From Pandoraea pneumonica (GTDB lineage Bacteria; Pseudomonadota; Gammaproteobacteria; Burkholderiales; Burkholderiaceae): a stretch of 64,000 bases of DNA. Below are positions 10,006-20,042 of this stretch, one piece after another. The DNA is taken from NCBI RefSeq assembly GCF_902459645.1, contig NZ_CABPSK010000004.1, positions 434,001 through 498,000 of the forward strand, read 5' to 3'. The notes beneath the pieces were generated by a model, which saw nothing but the letters and a program-made list of their open reading frames with translations, did not search any database and was not told the DNA's origin. Position numbers and translations under genes: made by a program. How positions within the stretch are numbered: position 1 is the first letter of the stretch; each line of letters begins with the position of its first letter.

Positions 10006-10599
10006 TTAGACAGGTCGCCGCACGATCAACCGGCAAACCCGTTTGCCCGAGCTGGCGCTCGTGACGTCCTCTTCATGCAGCACGACGCCCTCGTGCAATG
10101 CCGCGCGCACGACGTCTGGCGCAAACGCGCTATACAGTCGCCCATCGGCATGGCGCTGGTCGGCCCCCTCCGTCACGCGCCACGACACATAGAGCACGCC
10201 ACCGGGGCGCACCAGCGTCCAGAGCCGGTCGGCAGCCGCAGGCACGTCGGCCGCGTTCAGATGCATGAGCACCGTCTCGCAAACCACGTTGTCGAACGTT
10301 TCCGTCACGTTCTCGAGTTGCGGCAGCTTGCCCACGTGGAACGAGACCCACGGAAACGTCTTGCGGGCGAGGTCGACGAGCGCGGGCGAGTTGTCGTACC
10401 CCACCACGTCGAAGCCCGCTTTCGCCAGCCACGCCGCGTCGCGGCCATTACCGCAGCCGACATCGACCGTGCGCCCACCCGACACGAAGTGACGCACCAG
10501 CAGCGCGTACATATCGTCGGGCGGCGGCTGGTTGAGCCAATCTTCGCTGTAGCTCGCGGCATTGGCCTCGTAGGCCGCTTCGGTTTGCATGTCCGCCAT
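10006..10599 (-). CDS. Class I SAM-dependent methyltransferase
   Basis: A 197-residue cytoplasmic protein with a Rossmann-type methyltransferase fold. Motif I is TVDVGCGNGRDAAWL at about residue 44. The acidic end of strand 2 is VVGYDNSPALVDLA, and a post-I region reads FDNVVCETVLMHL. Later strands end in LVRPGGVLYVSWR. The C-terminal part varies and gives no clue to the substrate. A GGAGG stands 8 bases before the ATG. It follows the MFS transporter gene by 43 bases on the same strand, so the two may be co-transcribed, though nothing in either sequence shows a shared job. Confidence 0.85.
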   Translation of the reverse strand: MADMQTEAAYEANAASYSEDWLNQPPPDDMYALLVRHFVSGGRTVDVGCGNGRDAAWLAKAGFDVVGYDNSPALVDLARKTFPWVSFHVGKLPQLENVTETFDNVVCETVLMHLNAADVPAAADRLWTLVRPGGVLYVSWRVTEGADQRHADGRLYSAFAPDVVRAALHEGVVLHEEDVTSASSGKRVCRLIVRRPV

Positions 10600-10641
10600 C
10601 GTCTCGCCCTCCAGAGGACGTAAGGGGAAGAAGCCCCCGCT

Positions 10642-12087
10642 TTACTGCGAAATCTTCTCCAGCGCCACGTCACGTGTGCGCGGCCCCATCAGACCGATCG
10701 ACAGCATGACCACCAACATCGCCAGCGAGATGAACACAAACACGCCCGTCACGCCGAAATTGCGCAATACCGATGCGATCAGGAACGCGGTGAAGATCGC
10801 CGAGAAGCGGCTCCACGAGTACACGAAGCCGACCGCGCGAGCGCGAATGCCCGTGGGGAACAGCTCCGTCTGATAGGCGTGATAGCTGTACGACATGATG
10901 TTGTTGGCAAGCGTGAGCCCGATGCCCATCGCGATGAGCAGGAACGACGACGTCACCTGCGAGAACACCAACCCGCACACGATGCCGATGCCTGCCGTCC
11001 ACACGATCGCGTGCTTGCGCTCGACTTTGTCGGCCATCCACAGCCCGATCAGCGGCCCGATGGGTGCGGCCAGCGCAATCACGCTCGAATACGCGAGGCT
11101 GGTGGTGACGGTAATCCCTTGTTTGATGAGCAGCGTCGGCACCCAGTTGGCGAAGCCGTAGAAGCCCACCGTCTGGAAGATGTTGAACAAAATCATCATG
11201 ATGGCGCGCTTGCGGTACGGCGGCACCCACATGTCGCCGAACGCGCTCTTGGGCACCACAGGCTCAGGCTCACCCGGCGGCGGCAGCGGCTTGCCGTACT
11301 CGGCAGCGACCTTCGCTTCGAGCGCGCTCAGCACCCGATCGGCTTCTTCCAGACGCCCTTTCTGCGCGAGCCAGCGCGGGCTTTCGGGCAACGCCCGGCG
11401 AATCCACCAGACGAACACGGCCCCGTGCGCGCCGATGAGCACCACCCAGCGCCAGCCTTCCAGACCGAGAAACTCGCGCGGCACCAGCCAATAGGCGAGG
11501 AACGCTACAACCGGCACCGCCGTGAAGCCCACCGCCTGTTCGCACGCGAACGCCCGGCCGCGAATCTGTTTGGGCACCAGCTCCGCGATATACGTACCGA
11601 TGGTCACGAGCTCGACGCCGATGCCCAGCCCGACGATAAAGCGCCAGAAGTTCACGCCCGTGGCCGTCTCCTGAAACGCCATGATGACGTTGGCGACGGT
11701 GTACCAAAGCAGCGAGCCGGTGAACACGGCACGCCGACCGAAGCGATCGGCCAGAAAGCCGCAGGCGATCGTGCCGATGAACAACCCCGAGAACAGCGCG
11801 GCAATGAAGCTCGCCACCCCGGTGGTGCCGAACAGCCCCGGCGTGGTCGGCGTCAGAATGCCGCTCTTGACCAGCCCCGGCGCGATGTAGCCGGTATAGA
11901 GCAAATCGTAGAGTTCGAAGAAGAAACCGAGGCTCAACAGCACCACCAGTTTCCAGACGGTGCGCGTGGGCGGCAGGCGGTCGAGACGGGCGGAAATGTC
12001 ACCAGCGGTGAGGCGGGTTGCGGCACGCGCGTGAGCGGCGGCCGAATTGGCAGGCGAGGAAGGCATCGAAACTTGGGGGGATGGCAT
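10642..12087 (-). CDS. MFS transporter
   Basis: A 481-residue inner-membrane carrier with 12 predicted transmembrane segments and the MFS loop motif [13 protein letters not shown] between helices 2 and 3. The first membrane segment, with [16 protein letters not shown], and the 4/5 region [21 protein letters not shown] place it in the metabolite:H+ symporter or sugar-porter part of the superfamily (NiaP- or AAHS-like). The substrate is not evident. I chose the ATG at 12087 because CGGAG lies about 9 bases ahead; a start at 12150 adds 21 residues without support. It lies 279 bases downstream of the aconitase-family gene on the same strand, so an organic acid substrate is possible but only a guess. 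Confidence 0.88.
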   Translation of the reverse strand: MPSPQVSMPSSPANSAAAHARAATRLTAGDISARLDRLPPTRTVWKLVVLLSLGFFFELYDLLYTGYIAPGLVKSGILTPTTPGLFGTTGVASFIAALFSGLFIGTIACGFLADRFGRRAVFTGSLLWYTVANVIMAFQETATGVNFWRFIVGLGIGVELVTIGTYIAELVPKQIRGRAFACEQAVGFTAVPVVAFLAYWLVPREFLGLEGWRWVVLIGAHGAVFVWWIRRALPESPRWLAQKGRLEEADRVLSALEAKVAAEYGKPLPPPGEPEPVVPKSAFGDMWVPPYRKRAIMMILFNIFQTVGFYGFANWVPTLLIKQGITVTTSLAYSSVIALAAPIGPLIGLWMADKVERKHAIVWTAGIGIVCGLVFSQVTSSFLLIAMGIGLTLANNIMSYSYHAYQTELFPTGIRARAVGFVYSWSRFSAIFTAFLIASVLRNFGVTGVFVFISLAMLVVMLSIGLMGPRTRDVALEKISQ

Positions 12088-12366
12088 GAAAGTCGTCTCC
12101 GGGCCTGTCCGGTCATGGCCGAACAGCTTTTTGTCGACGCGGCACCCCACGAACAGATGCGGGCGCTACGTCGCGATACACCATGAATCAACAGGCGCGA
12201 GGCCGAAATTCTGCCACGAATGATGCCGCGCCTGTCACCGCTTTCCACTCACTTCTCATGCACAACGAAAATTTGCGATGTTCAGCATCGACAGCACGGC
12301 GCTACCGTTGCACGAACACCACACAGCACATCGTTTCGGTTTCACTCATCGGCACAGCATCGTCAC

Positions 12367-14325
12367 TCACGACGCGCTTGTCGCGCGGCGCAGGTCATCG
12401 AAGCTGGTAATACGCCCGGCCAATGCACTGGCCGCCACCGTGTAAGGACTCGCGAGCCAAACATTGCCCGGGCCTGAGCGCCCCGGGAAATTGCGATTGA
12501 TGGCGCTGATCGTGACTTGATCGGGTGACGTCGATTGGCCCGGCCCACAGTTCGCGCACGCCCCGCAGCCCGGCATGATCAGCGTGACGCCCGCCGCTTC
12601 GAACGTCTTCAGATAGCCGCGCGATTCGCAGTACGCGCGTACATCCATCGTGCCGAATTGCAGGAACAACGAGCGCCCGGGGGCCACGCGCAGGCCGTGT
12701 TCGAGCCCCCACGCGAGCACGTCGTGATAAGCGTCGAAGTCGTCGCGCTTGCCCGCTGTGCACGAGCCGCCATAAGCGATATCGATGGGCACGGGGGTTT
12801 CCAGCGCGTTGAGGGCCACGCCGTTGCCGGGGTCGCCCGGGCGCGCGAGCATCGGCGTGAGCGACGACGCATCGATGCGAATCGTGTCGCGATACACCGC
12901 ATCGGCGTCGCTCGTCATCCACGCCTCGAGCGTGAAGTCGACACCTCGGCGCGTTTTCAGGAACGCCACGGTTTTCTCGTCCGGCGCGACGATGCCGGTA
13001 AAACCACCCAGCTCCGCCACCATATTGGTGAGCGTGGCGCGTTCGTCGATCGACATCGCACGCACGGCGCTGCCGCCGTATTCGAAAACCAGACCGATCG
13101 CGCCACCACTGCGAATCGCATCGAGATGCAGCAAGTGCAGCACCACGTCCTTGGCGGTGACGCCCGGCGGCAACTCGCCGTCGATCTCGATACGCAGCGT
13201 CTCGGGCACCTTGCAGCGCACGTAGCCGGTCGTCCAACTGTTGGCGATATCCGTCGCACCTGCGCCGAATGCGAGACAGCCCAGCGCGCCCGCGTGCGGC
13301 GTATGCGAATCGGTGCCGATGACGATCTGTCCGGGCAGCGCGTAACGTTCCGCCATCAGCGCGTGGCAAATGCCGTCGGCCCCTGCCGCACCGTCCAGTT
13401 GGCCATGGGCCAGCACGGGGTAACGCGTCACGAATTCGCGATGTCCATCGGTCAGATTCGCCACGCCGGGCAGCAGTCCCTGCGTGACATGCGGAAAACT
13501 CTGCGCGGCCAGCACCAGGTGATCCTGAAACGCGATGATGCGTGCCGGATCGTGCAACGGCGCGGGTTCACCAAACGCGCGATGCATCAAGTGCGCGCAC
13601 ATGCCGGTGAAGTAGTCGTGCGAGAACCGCCAGTCGACCGCAACGAACACGCCGTCGCCGCGCGCAGCACCGGGCGTCGCCGGATGCAGGCGGCGCGCAA
13701 TGATCTTCTCGACGAGCGTGCGCGGCGGTGCACTGGAGGCGGTGGCGGTGGCTACCGGCTCGGTCACCGGCAACGGCCACTCGGCAAACTTGCTGTACGC
13801 GAGCAGGCCGCCGCTGCGGATGATCTGCTGCGTGAGCGCGTCGCGGCCCTTGAGAAATTCGGTGATGGGGATGGCTTCGCCCGCCAGAATGCGCTCGAGT
13901 ACGCCGAATTCGGTCGTCGTCAAAATGCCGATGTTGTCGCAGTTCTGTTGATAGATGCGCTCAAAGCTCTCGGCAACGATCAGCCGGATACCGGCGGACA
14001 ACTCCGCCAGCGGGCTCGATTCGCGCGACGAGCCTTTGCCGTAGCGTTTGCCCGCCACGGTGACCTGAAAGCCGCCGCGGCGAATGTCGTGCTCACCGAT
14101 GGGAAGCTCGTTTCCCGCTTTGAAACCGACGTAGGGATAGCGGCCAAGACGCTCGTCGTAAGTGAGCATGACCGTGACGGGCGTGATTTCGTCGGTCGAG
14201 ACGTTGTCACGCAGTGCGCCGGCCTCGGCGCGGGTGATGGCTTCGCCCGCGATCTGCCGGCGCACGATGGCCGGGTCGTCGGACAAGAACAGCAAGCGGC
14301 CGTCGAAACGAATGGTGTCTTCCAT
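12367..14325 (-). CDS. Aconitase-superfamily hydratase with swivel domain first (LeuD-LeuC-like fusion order)
   Basis: A 652-residue iron-sulfur hydro-lyase. The N-terminal about 170 residues form the swivel (small-subunit) domain: DNVSTDEITP, then GKGSSRESSPLAELSAG, a LeuD/AcnA-type substrate-binding loop, and FERIYQQNCDNIG. The C-terminal about 430 residues are the catalytic large-subunit part: IGTDSHTPHAGALGCLAFG, then cluster ligands in GGSCTAGKRDDF and PGCGACANCGPGQST. Normal aconitases have the catalytic part first, so the order is reversed here. Substrate is unknown; the family covers citrate, isopropylmalate, homocitrate and methylcitrate-type acids. The ATG at 14325 has GGAGG upstream; an upstream ATG at 14352 has none. 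Confidence 0.9.
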   Translation of the reverse strand: MEDTIRFDGRLLFLSDDPAIVRRQIAGEAITRAEAGALRDNVSTDEITPVTVMLTYDERLGRYPYVGFKAGNELPIGEHDIRRGGFQVTVAGKRYGKGSSRESSPLAELSAGIRLIVAESFERIYQQNCDNIGILTTTEFGVLERILAGEAIPITEFLKGRDALTQQIIRSGGLLAYSKFAEWPLPVTEPVATATASSAPPRTLVEKIIARRLHPATPGAARGDGVFVAVDWRFSHDYFTGMCAHLMHRAFGEPAPLHDPARIIAFQDHLVLAAQSFPHVTQGLLPGVANLTDGHREFVTRYPVLAHGQLDGAAGADGICHALMAERYALPGQIVIGTDSHTPHAGALGCLAFGAGATDIANSWTTGYVRCKVPETLRIEIDGELPPGVTAKDVVLHLLHLDAIRSGGAIGLVFEYGGSAVRAMSIDERATLTNMVAELGGFTGIVAPDEKTVAFLKTRRGVDFTLEAWMTSDADAVYRDTIRIDASSLTPMLARPGDPGNGVALNALETPVPIDIAYGGSCTAGKRDDFDAYHDVLAWGLEHGLRVAPGRSLFLQFGTMDVRAYCESRGYLKTFEAAGVTLIMPGCGACANCGPGQSTSPDQVTISAINRNFPGRSGPGNVWLASPYTVAASALAGRITSFDDLRRATSAS

Positions 14326-14765
14326 GCAGCGATTTCCTCCGAAAGACAGCATAGCGGCGGCTAACTGCGCCTGCCGTGCCGTCTCGGCAAGGGCGCCGTG
14401 ACGGATTGCGACGTCGCTGGCGTGCCGATCGATGCCCTTAAATCGATGCCGTCAGTCACCCGACCAACGTCCTAACGCAGATCAAGTTCCTTGGGAAAAT
14501 TCCTAAATATGGAAGTTACAAATGACGGAAATGCCCATAACGCGGGAGACAGCCTCGCGCCTCACGACGGCGCGCGCCGGGACGACTAGATTGCAAGCGC
14601 GTCATCGGCGACGGCAACCCATCAAACACCGCTGACGCACGTACGGCATGCGGACCATTTATCCACATCACGGGCCAACGGGTTCGTGTGGCGTACGGAA
14701 CTCCATCCAGGCGCGTGACCTGCCCGCTAGCAGCCATTTCGCGCCGTTTCCATAGGAGTCATGCC
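14326..14765. other. Intergenic region upstream of the small-protein pair
   Basis: I find no supported gene here. An AT-rich patch at about 14481-14526, with TTCCTTGGGAAAATTCC, stands out from the surrounding GC-rich DNA and is the likeliest promoter area for the plus-strand pair. The minus-strand aconitase promoter should lie near 14330-14420. Confidence 0.5.
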
Positions 14766-15029
14766 ATGGCGTTCAACAATGTAGGGCCGCTGACGTTTCT
14801 AAACCCTAACCAGTCTGCCTATTGGTGGTATGTCCGCAACGGCGGCGAAGACCTCGGCACGCAATTTGCGAGCGCCGACGTCAAGACGCCAAATTCCGGG
14901 GGCGTCCATCGCGCCGACAACCAACGCAAAGAGAAGGACAACAACGGTCACACGACCTACTACGTCACGATTACCAATCTTGGGCCGGGCGGTGCCTGGC
15001 ATAACTTGCAAGGCGGGGGGATGGTATGA
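14766..15029 (+). CDS. Small protein of unknown function, first gene of a coupled pair
   Basis: An 87-residue protein that I do not recognise. It starts MAFNNVGPLTFLNPNQSAY and has a polar, Gly/Asn-rich middle (SGGVHRADNQRKEKDNNG). A beta-strand-like stretch TTYYVTITNLGPGGAWHNL leads to the C terminus. There is no signal peptide, no membrane segment and no cysteine. It looks like a small all-beta protein, possibly a lectin- or sandwich-like fold, but that is inference. The ATG at 14766 is preceded by AGGAG about 10 bases away, which decides the start; an upstream in-frame start at 14688 adds arginine-rich sequence unlike a real N terminus. Its stop overlaps the next gene's start (ATGA), so the two are translationally coupled. 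Confidence 0.7.
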   Translation: MAFNNVGPLTFLNPNQSAYWWYVRNGGEDLGTQFASADVKTPNSGGVHRADNQRKEKDNNGHTTYYVTITNLGPGGAWHNLQGGGMV

Positions 15030-15229
15030 AAATGATCGTCATCATCGACAAGCAGGGGCAACTCGTCGCCGCACAGGAAAGTAACGAAAACATGCGCGGA
15101 CAAGTGGCGGGCATCGCTGCCGGCCCCGATCAGCAAGCCCACGTCATCGATGTGCCCGATGACGTCATCCAGCTAACCGATCCCAGCGCATTCTCGTCGC
15201 GCATCGTCTCACTCGTGTCACGCGCTTAA
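15026..15229 (+). CDS. Small protein of unknown function, second gene of a coupled pair
   Basis: A 67-residue protein, acidic to neutral, starting MKMIVIIDKQGQLVAAQES. The first 15 residues look like a beta strand with a charged turn. The middle reads GIAAGPDQQAHVIDVPDD, and the end (LTDPSAFSSRIVSLVSRA) could form a helix. It has no signal peptide or membrane segment and I recognise no family. The start overlaps the stop of the 87-residue gene by four bases, and GGGGGG lies just ahead. The arrangement suggests that the two products act together, for example as a small complex, but no function is visible. Confidence 0.65.
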   Translation: MKMIVIIDKQGQLVAAQESNENMRGQVAGIAAGPDQQAHVIDVPDDVIQLTDPSAFSSRIVSLVSRA

Positions 15230-15323
15230 GCCGCCGCGCTGAAAACGGCAATGCCTTGCCGCTCCCTGGATACCGGGCATTTTTTCGGGGAGCGGTGGGG
15301 TTTCACCGCGCCGTCGCGCCAAA

Positions 15324-16229
15324 TCACTCCTTCTGCGCGAGGAAATTCACCACAGCGGAAGCGGTCGCGCTCAGTTGATCGTGCGACGGGAACACCAGCC
15401 ACAACTGCCGGTGCGCCCACTCGTCGGTGAGCGGACGCACCACCACGTCGAGCTTGCCGACATACAACTGACCGACTTGCTCCGGCGCGATGGCAATGCC
15501 CAGCCCGGCGTGTGCCATGCGGCACAGCGCGTCGAGGCTCGATACCCGAATCTTGATGCGCAGCGACGCGCCCGCGGCACTCGCCTGCTGACGCAGCAAC
15601 TGCGTCAGGGCGCTGTTGCCTTGCAGACCGACGAGGGTTTCGTTCACGCAGGCCGAAAACGGAATTTCGCCGGTGCGCGCGGCGAGCGGATGGCCCACCG
15701 GCAGAATCACCGCGAGCCGGTCACGCCGGTACGGCACCATCGTGAAGGCTTCGATACCGGCGACGGCGTTGCAAATACCGACATCCACGGCGCGCTCAGC
15801 CACTCGTTGCAGCACTTCATTGCTGTGCTGCTCATCGAGTTCGACATCGACCGCTGAAAACACACGGCCGAACGCGGCGAGGTCTTCGGGCAGAAACTGC
15901 ACGATGGCCGACAAATTCGCCGCAATGCGCACGCTGCCGCGCGCGCCCTCGTGAAACTGCGATAGCTCAGCGCCCAGCGATTCAATGGTGCCGAGGATGC
16001 GCTCGGCGTAGCGGCGTACGGTTTCACCGACCGGGGTGACGGTAATTCCGCGCTGATGCCGCTGAATCAGCGGCAGGCCGACGATGGCCTCGATGTCGGC
16101 AATTCGCCGGCTGATGGCCGACGGCGCGATGAATTCGCGCTCAGCCGCACGCGCCATGCTCCGCTCTTGGCACACGGCGACAAAAAGGCGTAAAGAAGTG
16201 AGGTCTAGCTTGCGGAGAAGGTTTTCCAT
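15324..16229 (-). CDS. LysR-family transcriptional regulator
   Basis: A 301-residue regulator. The winged HTH is at residues about 8-65 (LTSLRLFVAVCQERSMARAA, then APSAISRRIADIEAIVG). The effector-binding domain follows from about residue 95 (GSVRIAANLSAIVQFLPEDL onwards). The ATG at 16229 gives the normal LysR length; the frame stays open a further 133 codons upstream, but those overlap the divergent promoter and the pyrB coding region in antisense. It is divergent from the aspartate carbamoyltransferase gene, with 135 bases between the two starts, so it may regulate itself and that gene. The ligand cannot be told from the sequence. Confidence 0.9.
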   Translation of the reverse strand: MENLLRKLDLTSLRLFVAVCQERSMARAAEREFIAPSAISRRIADIEAIVGLPLIQRHQRGITVTPVGETVRRYAERILGTIESLGAELSQFHEGARGSVRIAANLSAIVQFLPEDLAAFGRVFSAVDVELDEQHSNEVLQRVAERAVDVGICNAVAGIEAFTMVPYRRDRLAVILPVGHPLAARTGEIPFSACVNETLVGLQGNSALTQLLRQQASAAGASLRIKIRVSSLDALCRMAHAGLGIAIAPEQVGQLYVGKLDVVVRPLTDEWAHRQLWLVFPSHDQLSATASAVVNFLAQKE

Positions 16230-16302
16230 ACCTGTGCGGCAATACACCGGAAATGCCGGAAACGCCCGGCTGGCGCGGCCCCGCGAGGAGCACGTCTTTT
16301 GC

Positions 16303-16331
16303 TGGACAAACAACGAATCGACGCCTATTAT
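16303..16331 (+). promoter_or_regulatory. Sigma70 promoter of the aspartate carbamoyltransferase gene
   Basis: A TGGACA -35 element and a TATTAT -10 element are 17 bases apart. The predicted start near 16338 leaves a leader of about 27 bases before the ATG at 16365, which supports that start codon. Confidence 0.75.
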
Positions 16332-16364
16332 ACGCATCGCGTACACAGCCCTGCCGACCCGACC

Positions 16365-17648
16365 ATGAGTGCACAGCAGACTTTCTTGCGCGACGCGATG
16401 CGTCGCCTGAACATGACCCGCGACACCTTCGCCGAGCGTATCGGCGTTCGCCGGCGCGCCCTCGACACCTGGTTGCTTCCCGAAGATTCGAGCGAATATC
16501 GCACGATGCCGAGCATCGTGGAGAAATTCGTCGGCGAAATTCTCGGTCGCGAAGCACCGTCTGCGGAATCTACGCAAAGCGCACACAAGCCGCTGCGTGA
16601 ACGCATGGGCCTCGACGGCAAGCCGCATCTGATCTCCGTCGACCAGTTCTCGCGCGATTCACTCGAAGAGCTGTTCCACGTTGCCGACATCATGCAACCG
16701 ATTGCCCGCCGCCAGAAGATCTCGCGCGTGCTCGAAGGTGCAGTGCTCGGCAATCTGTTCTTCGAAGCCAGTACCCGGACTCGCGTGAGCTTCGGCTCGG
16801 CCTTCTGCCGCCTGGGCGGCTCGGTGTGCGACACCACCGGCTTCACATTCTCGTCGATGGCCAAGGGCGAGTCGATTTACGACACGAGCCGCGTGATGAG
16901 CGGCTACGTCGATGCGCTAGTCGTGCGCCACCCGGAAAAGGGTTCGGTTGCCGAGTTTGCGCGCGCCACCAACATTCCGGTGATCAACGGCGGTGACGGC
17001 CCCGGCGAGCACCCGAGCCAAGCGATTCTCGACCTCTATACCATCGGCCGCGAGTTCTCGCGCCTCGGCAAGCTGGTCGACGGCGCGCACGTGGCGATGG
17101 TCGGCGACCTGCGTTATGGCCGTACGGTGCACTCGCTGATCAAGCTGCTGGCGTTGTATCGCGGCCTGAAATTCACGCTGATTTCGCCGCCGTCGCTGGA
17201 AATGCCGACGTACATTCTCGATCAGATTTCGCAGAACGGTCATGTGATCGTGCAGAGCAACTCGCTCGCCGATCTGGCCGGTGCCGATGTGGTCTACGCG
17301 ACGCGCATTCAGAAAGAGCGCTTTGCCGACGAGGCGATCGAAGGCTACACGCCGGATTTCCAAATCAACGAAGCGCTGATCAACACGTACTGCGACAGCC
17401 GCACGATCATCATGCACCCGCTGCCGCGCGACAGCCGTCCGGGAGCCAACGATCTGTCGACCGATCTGAATCACGACCCGCGTCTGGCGATCTTCCGTCA
17501 AACCGACAACGGCATTCCGGTGCGCATGGCGATCTTCGCGATTTTGCTCGGCGTGGATAAGCAAGTGCAGCACAGCATGCGCGACGCCACGTGGCGCTCG
17601 CCGTCGCATGTGGGCCCGGACGACGCGCTGTTCGACGGTCTCGACTGA
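16365..17648 (+). CDS. pyrB: Aspartate carbamoyltransferase with N-terminal HTH-like extension
   Basis: A 427-residue enzyme that joins carbamoyl phosphate and aspartate, the first committed step of pyrimidine synthesis. The transcarbamoylase core is clear: FFEASTRTRVSFGSAF for carbamoyl phosphate binding, HPSQAILDLYTI, a DLRYGRTVHSL loop for aspartate, and HPLPRDSRPG near the end. The core begins near residue 85, about 80 residues later than in E. coli PyrB. The extra segment (FLRDAMRRLNMTRDTFAERI to VRRRALDTWLLP) reads like an XRE-type helix-turn-helix. The start at 16365 is set by the promoter upstream. Standard bacterial pyrB is usually near 310 residues, so this is the long form. A second, conventional pyrB elsewhere is possible. 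Confidence 0.9.
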   Translation: MSAQQTFLRDAMRRLNMTRDTFAERIGVRRRALDTWLLPEDSSEYRTMPSIVEKFVGEILGREAPSAESTQSAHKPLRERMGLDGKPHLISVDQFSRDSLEELFHVADIMQPIARRQKISRVLEGAVLGNLFFEASTRTRVSFGSAFCRLGGSVCDTTGFTFSSMAKGESIYDTSRVMSGYVDALVVRHPEKGSVAEFARATNIPVINGGDGPGEHPSQAILDLYTIGREFSRLGKLVDGAHVAMVGDLRYGRTVHSLIKLLALYRGLKFTLISPPSLEMPTYILDQISQNGHVIVQSNSLADLAGADVVYATRIQKERFADEAIEGYTPDFQINEALINTYCDSRTIIMHPLPRDSRPGANDLSTDLNHDPRLAIFRQTDNGIPVRMAIFAILLGVDKQVQHSMRDATWRSPSHVGPDDALFDGLD

Positions 17649-17753
17649 TAGAAAGCGCCCGCCCCGCGTTTTTTCGCCGGGGCGGCGGGTCTTTACGGGT
17701 AAAATTGCGTCCGTCACGAAATACGAACGCATTTTTTGCTTTTGGAGGCCGCT

Positions 17754-18767
<1,014 letters not shown>

Positions 18768-18922
18768 CCGATAGAAGCAAGGTGAGGCGATCACTTTCGT
18801 CGTCGCGAAGTTGGCGCACTGCCGACAAAAAATTTTCGCGGCGACGAAGCGCAGGAACTCTGTAATTTCAAGGATTTACGCGGCGCGCCCGCGCCGACGA
18901 TAAAAAATCTCTGAAAAAAGTA

Positions 18923-18950
18923 GTGACAATCGCCGAAAACCTGCTAATAT
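18923..18950 (+). promoter_or_regulatory. Sigma70 promoter of the tRNA-Thr gene
   Basis: GTGACA and TAATAT are 16 bases apart, with the predicted start about 10 bases before the tRNA. Confidence 0.65.
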
Positions 18951-18966
18951 CTCACTTCTTCGCAGC

Positions 18967-19042
18967 GCCGGAGTAGCTCAGTCGGTAGAGCAGCTCATTC
19001 GTAATGAGAAGGTCGGGGGTTCGATTCCTCTCTCCGGCACCA
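18967..19042 (+). tRNA. tRNA-Thr (anticodon CGT)
   Basis: This is a 76-base cloverleaf. The acceptor stem GCCGGAG pairs with CTCCGGC, the D-arm is GCTCAGTCGGTAGAGC, the anticodon loop is TTCGTAA with anticodon CGT, the T-arm holds GGTTCGATTC, and CCA is encoded. It reads ACG codons. The sequence is very close to the E. coli tRNA-Thr(CGU), including the unpaired 27-43 position. A terminator follows at 19075. Confidence 0.97.
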
Positions 19043-19074
19043 GCGACTTAAATCGTTGGATGTGATGAAGTCCT

Positions 19075-19111
19075 AAAAAACCCGCTAATGCATATGCTTG
19101 GCGGGTTTTTT
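19075..19111 (+). terminator. Rho-independent terminator after tRNA-Thr
   Basis: AAAAAACCCGC and GCGGGTTTTTT pair around a 15-base loop, ending in a T tract. Confidence 0.9.
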
Positions 19112-19202
19112 GTTTTCTCGCGCAGTTCTGCGCGGTTCCGGTTTTCAGACGTCAATTGAGCGCGCGTACCGTGTCCCGCTTCGCGGACGCGCGACGCATG
19201 AA

Positions 19203-19877
19203 TTACTGCCCTGACTTGCCCTCACCCGCTGACTGATCGCCTTCGCCTATCGCGTTATCGTTCGCGCCGTCTTCGTCTTCTGCGGGCTCAGCCATCCAAG
19301 CGTGGTAACCGGCCACGCCCATCTTGCGCAGCAACGCTTCGTTGCGCCCGAAAATCTCTTCGGCTTCCGGGAAGGCTTCGACCGCGCGGTCGATACTGTC
19401 TTCGCGCAGGATATGCAGAATCGGGTACGGCGAACGGTTGGTGTAGTTCTCTGCGTCGTCCGGCTCGGTGCCGTCGAACTGATAGTCCGGATGAAAGCTC
19501 GCCACCTGTAGCTCGCCTTCAAGCCCCAACTGTTTGAGCATGCGCTCGGCGAAGAACAGGGCGTCGTTGTACTCGTGGAAATCGAGCAGCGCGTCGGGCA
19601 CGATCAGCAGCGTGGTGTCGACTGCTTGCGGGTCAGCCTCGGCCAGCCACTGCAATTCGTGCTCCAGATCGAGCAGCGCGCCCTCCATATCGTGCGCATG
19701 GCTCACGACATAGCGGATCTGCCGCTTCACATGCACGGCCTTCGCAAACGGGCAAAGATTGAGACCGATCACGGCGCGCGTGAGCCAGTGACGGGTCGCG
19801 GCAATCACAGCGGCGGTCGCTTCGTTTTGGAGTTCTGTCTCGGGCGTCGTGGCCCCGAGGTCGTTGGCATCGGACAT
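19203..19877 (-). CDS. DUF1415-family protein
   Basis: A 224-residue cytoplasmic protein of unknown function. The DUF1415 features are present: TRHWLTRAVIGLNLCPFAKA near residue 32, then a central acidic region (LLIVPDALLDFHEYNDALFF), a FHPDYQFDGTEPDD motif, and NRSPYPILHILRED. The single Cys in NLCPFAKA and the His/Asp-rich FHPDYQF stretch are well placed for an active site or metal site, but no activity is established. The C-terminal 35 residues are acidic and low-complexity. I prefer the ATG at 19877 to the TTG two codons upstream. The gene stands alone between tRNA-Thr and the divergent ankyrin-like gene. Confidence 0.88.
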   Translation of the reverse strand: MSDANDLGATTPETELQNEATAAVIAATRHWLTRAVIGLNLCPFAKAVHVKRQIRYVVSHAHDMEGALLDLEHELQWLAEADPQAVDTTLLIVPDALLDFHEYNDALFFAERMLKQLGLEGELQVASFHPDYQFDGTEPDDAENYTNRSPYPILHILREDSIDRAVEAFPEAEEIFGRNEALLRKMGVAGYHAWMAEPAEDEDGANDNAIGEGDQSAGEGKSGQ

Positions 19878-20042
19878 GGGCAAACTACAGTGAAAAACGC
19901 ATCAGAGCGACATTGTAAGCGCGCCAGCCGCCGTACAGAGTCCGCAATGGCGCCGACGATTGCGATAGCGCCGACGCCGGCCCACACGCAAGATGCCGCA
20001 CTTCTCAACTAGCTCGCTATCTCGCGCACTTTCTCGCCCACC

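Noticed and set aside
12535-14364. A 609-codon plus-strand frame opposite the aconitase gene
   Set aside because: It is an antisense shadow of the aconitase-family gene, with composition typical of such shadows.
17656-17692. GC-rich hairpin between pyrB and fbp considered as a terminator
   Set aside because: The 8-pair stem is strong, but its T tract lies in the loop and not after the stem, so termination is unsupported.
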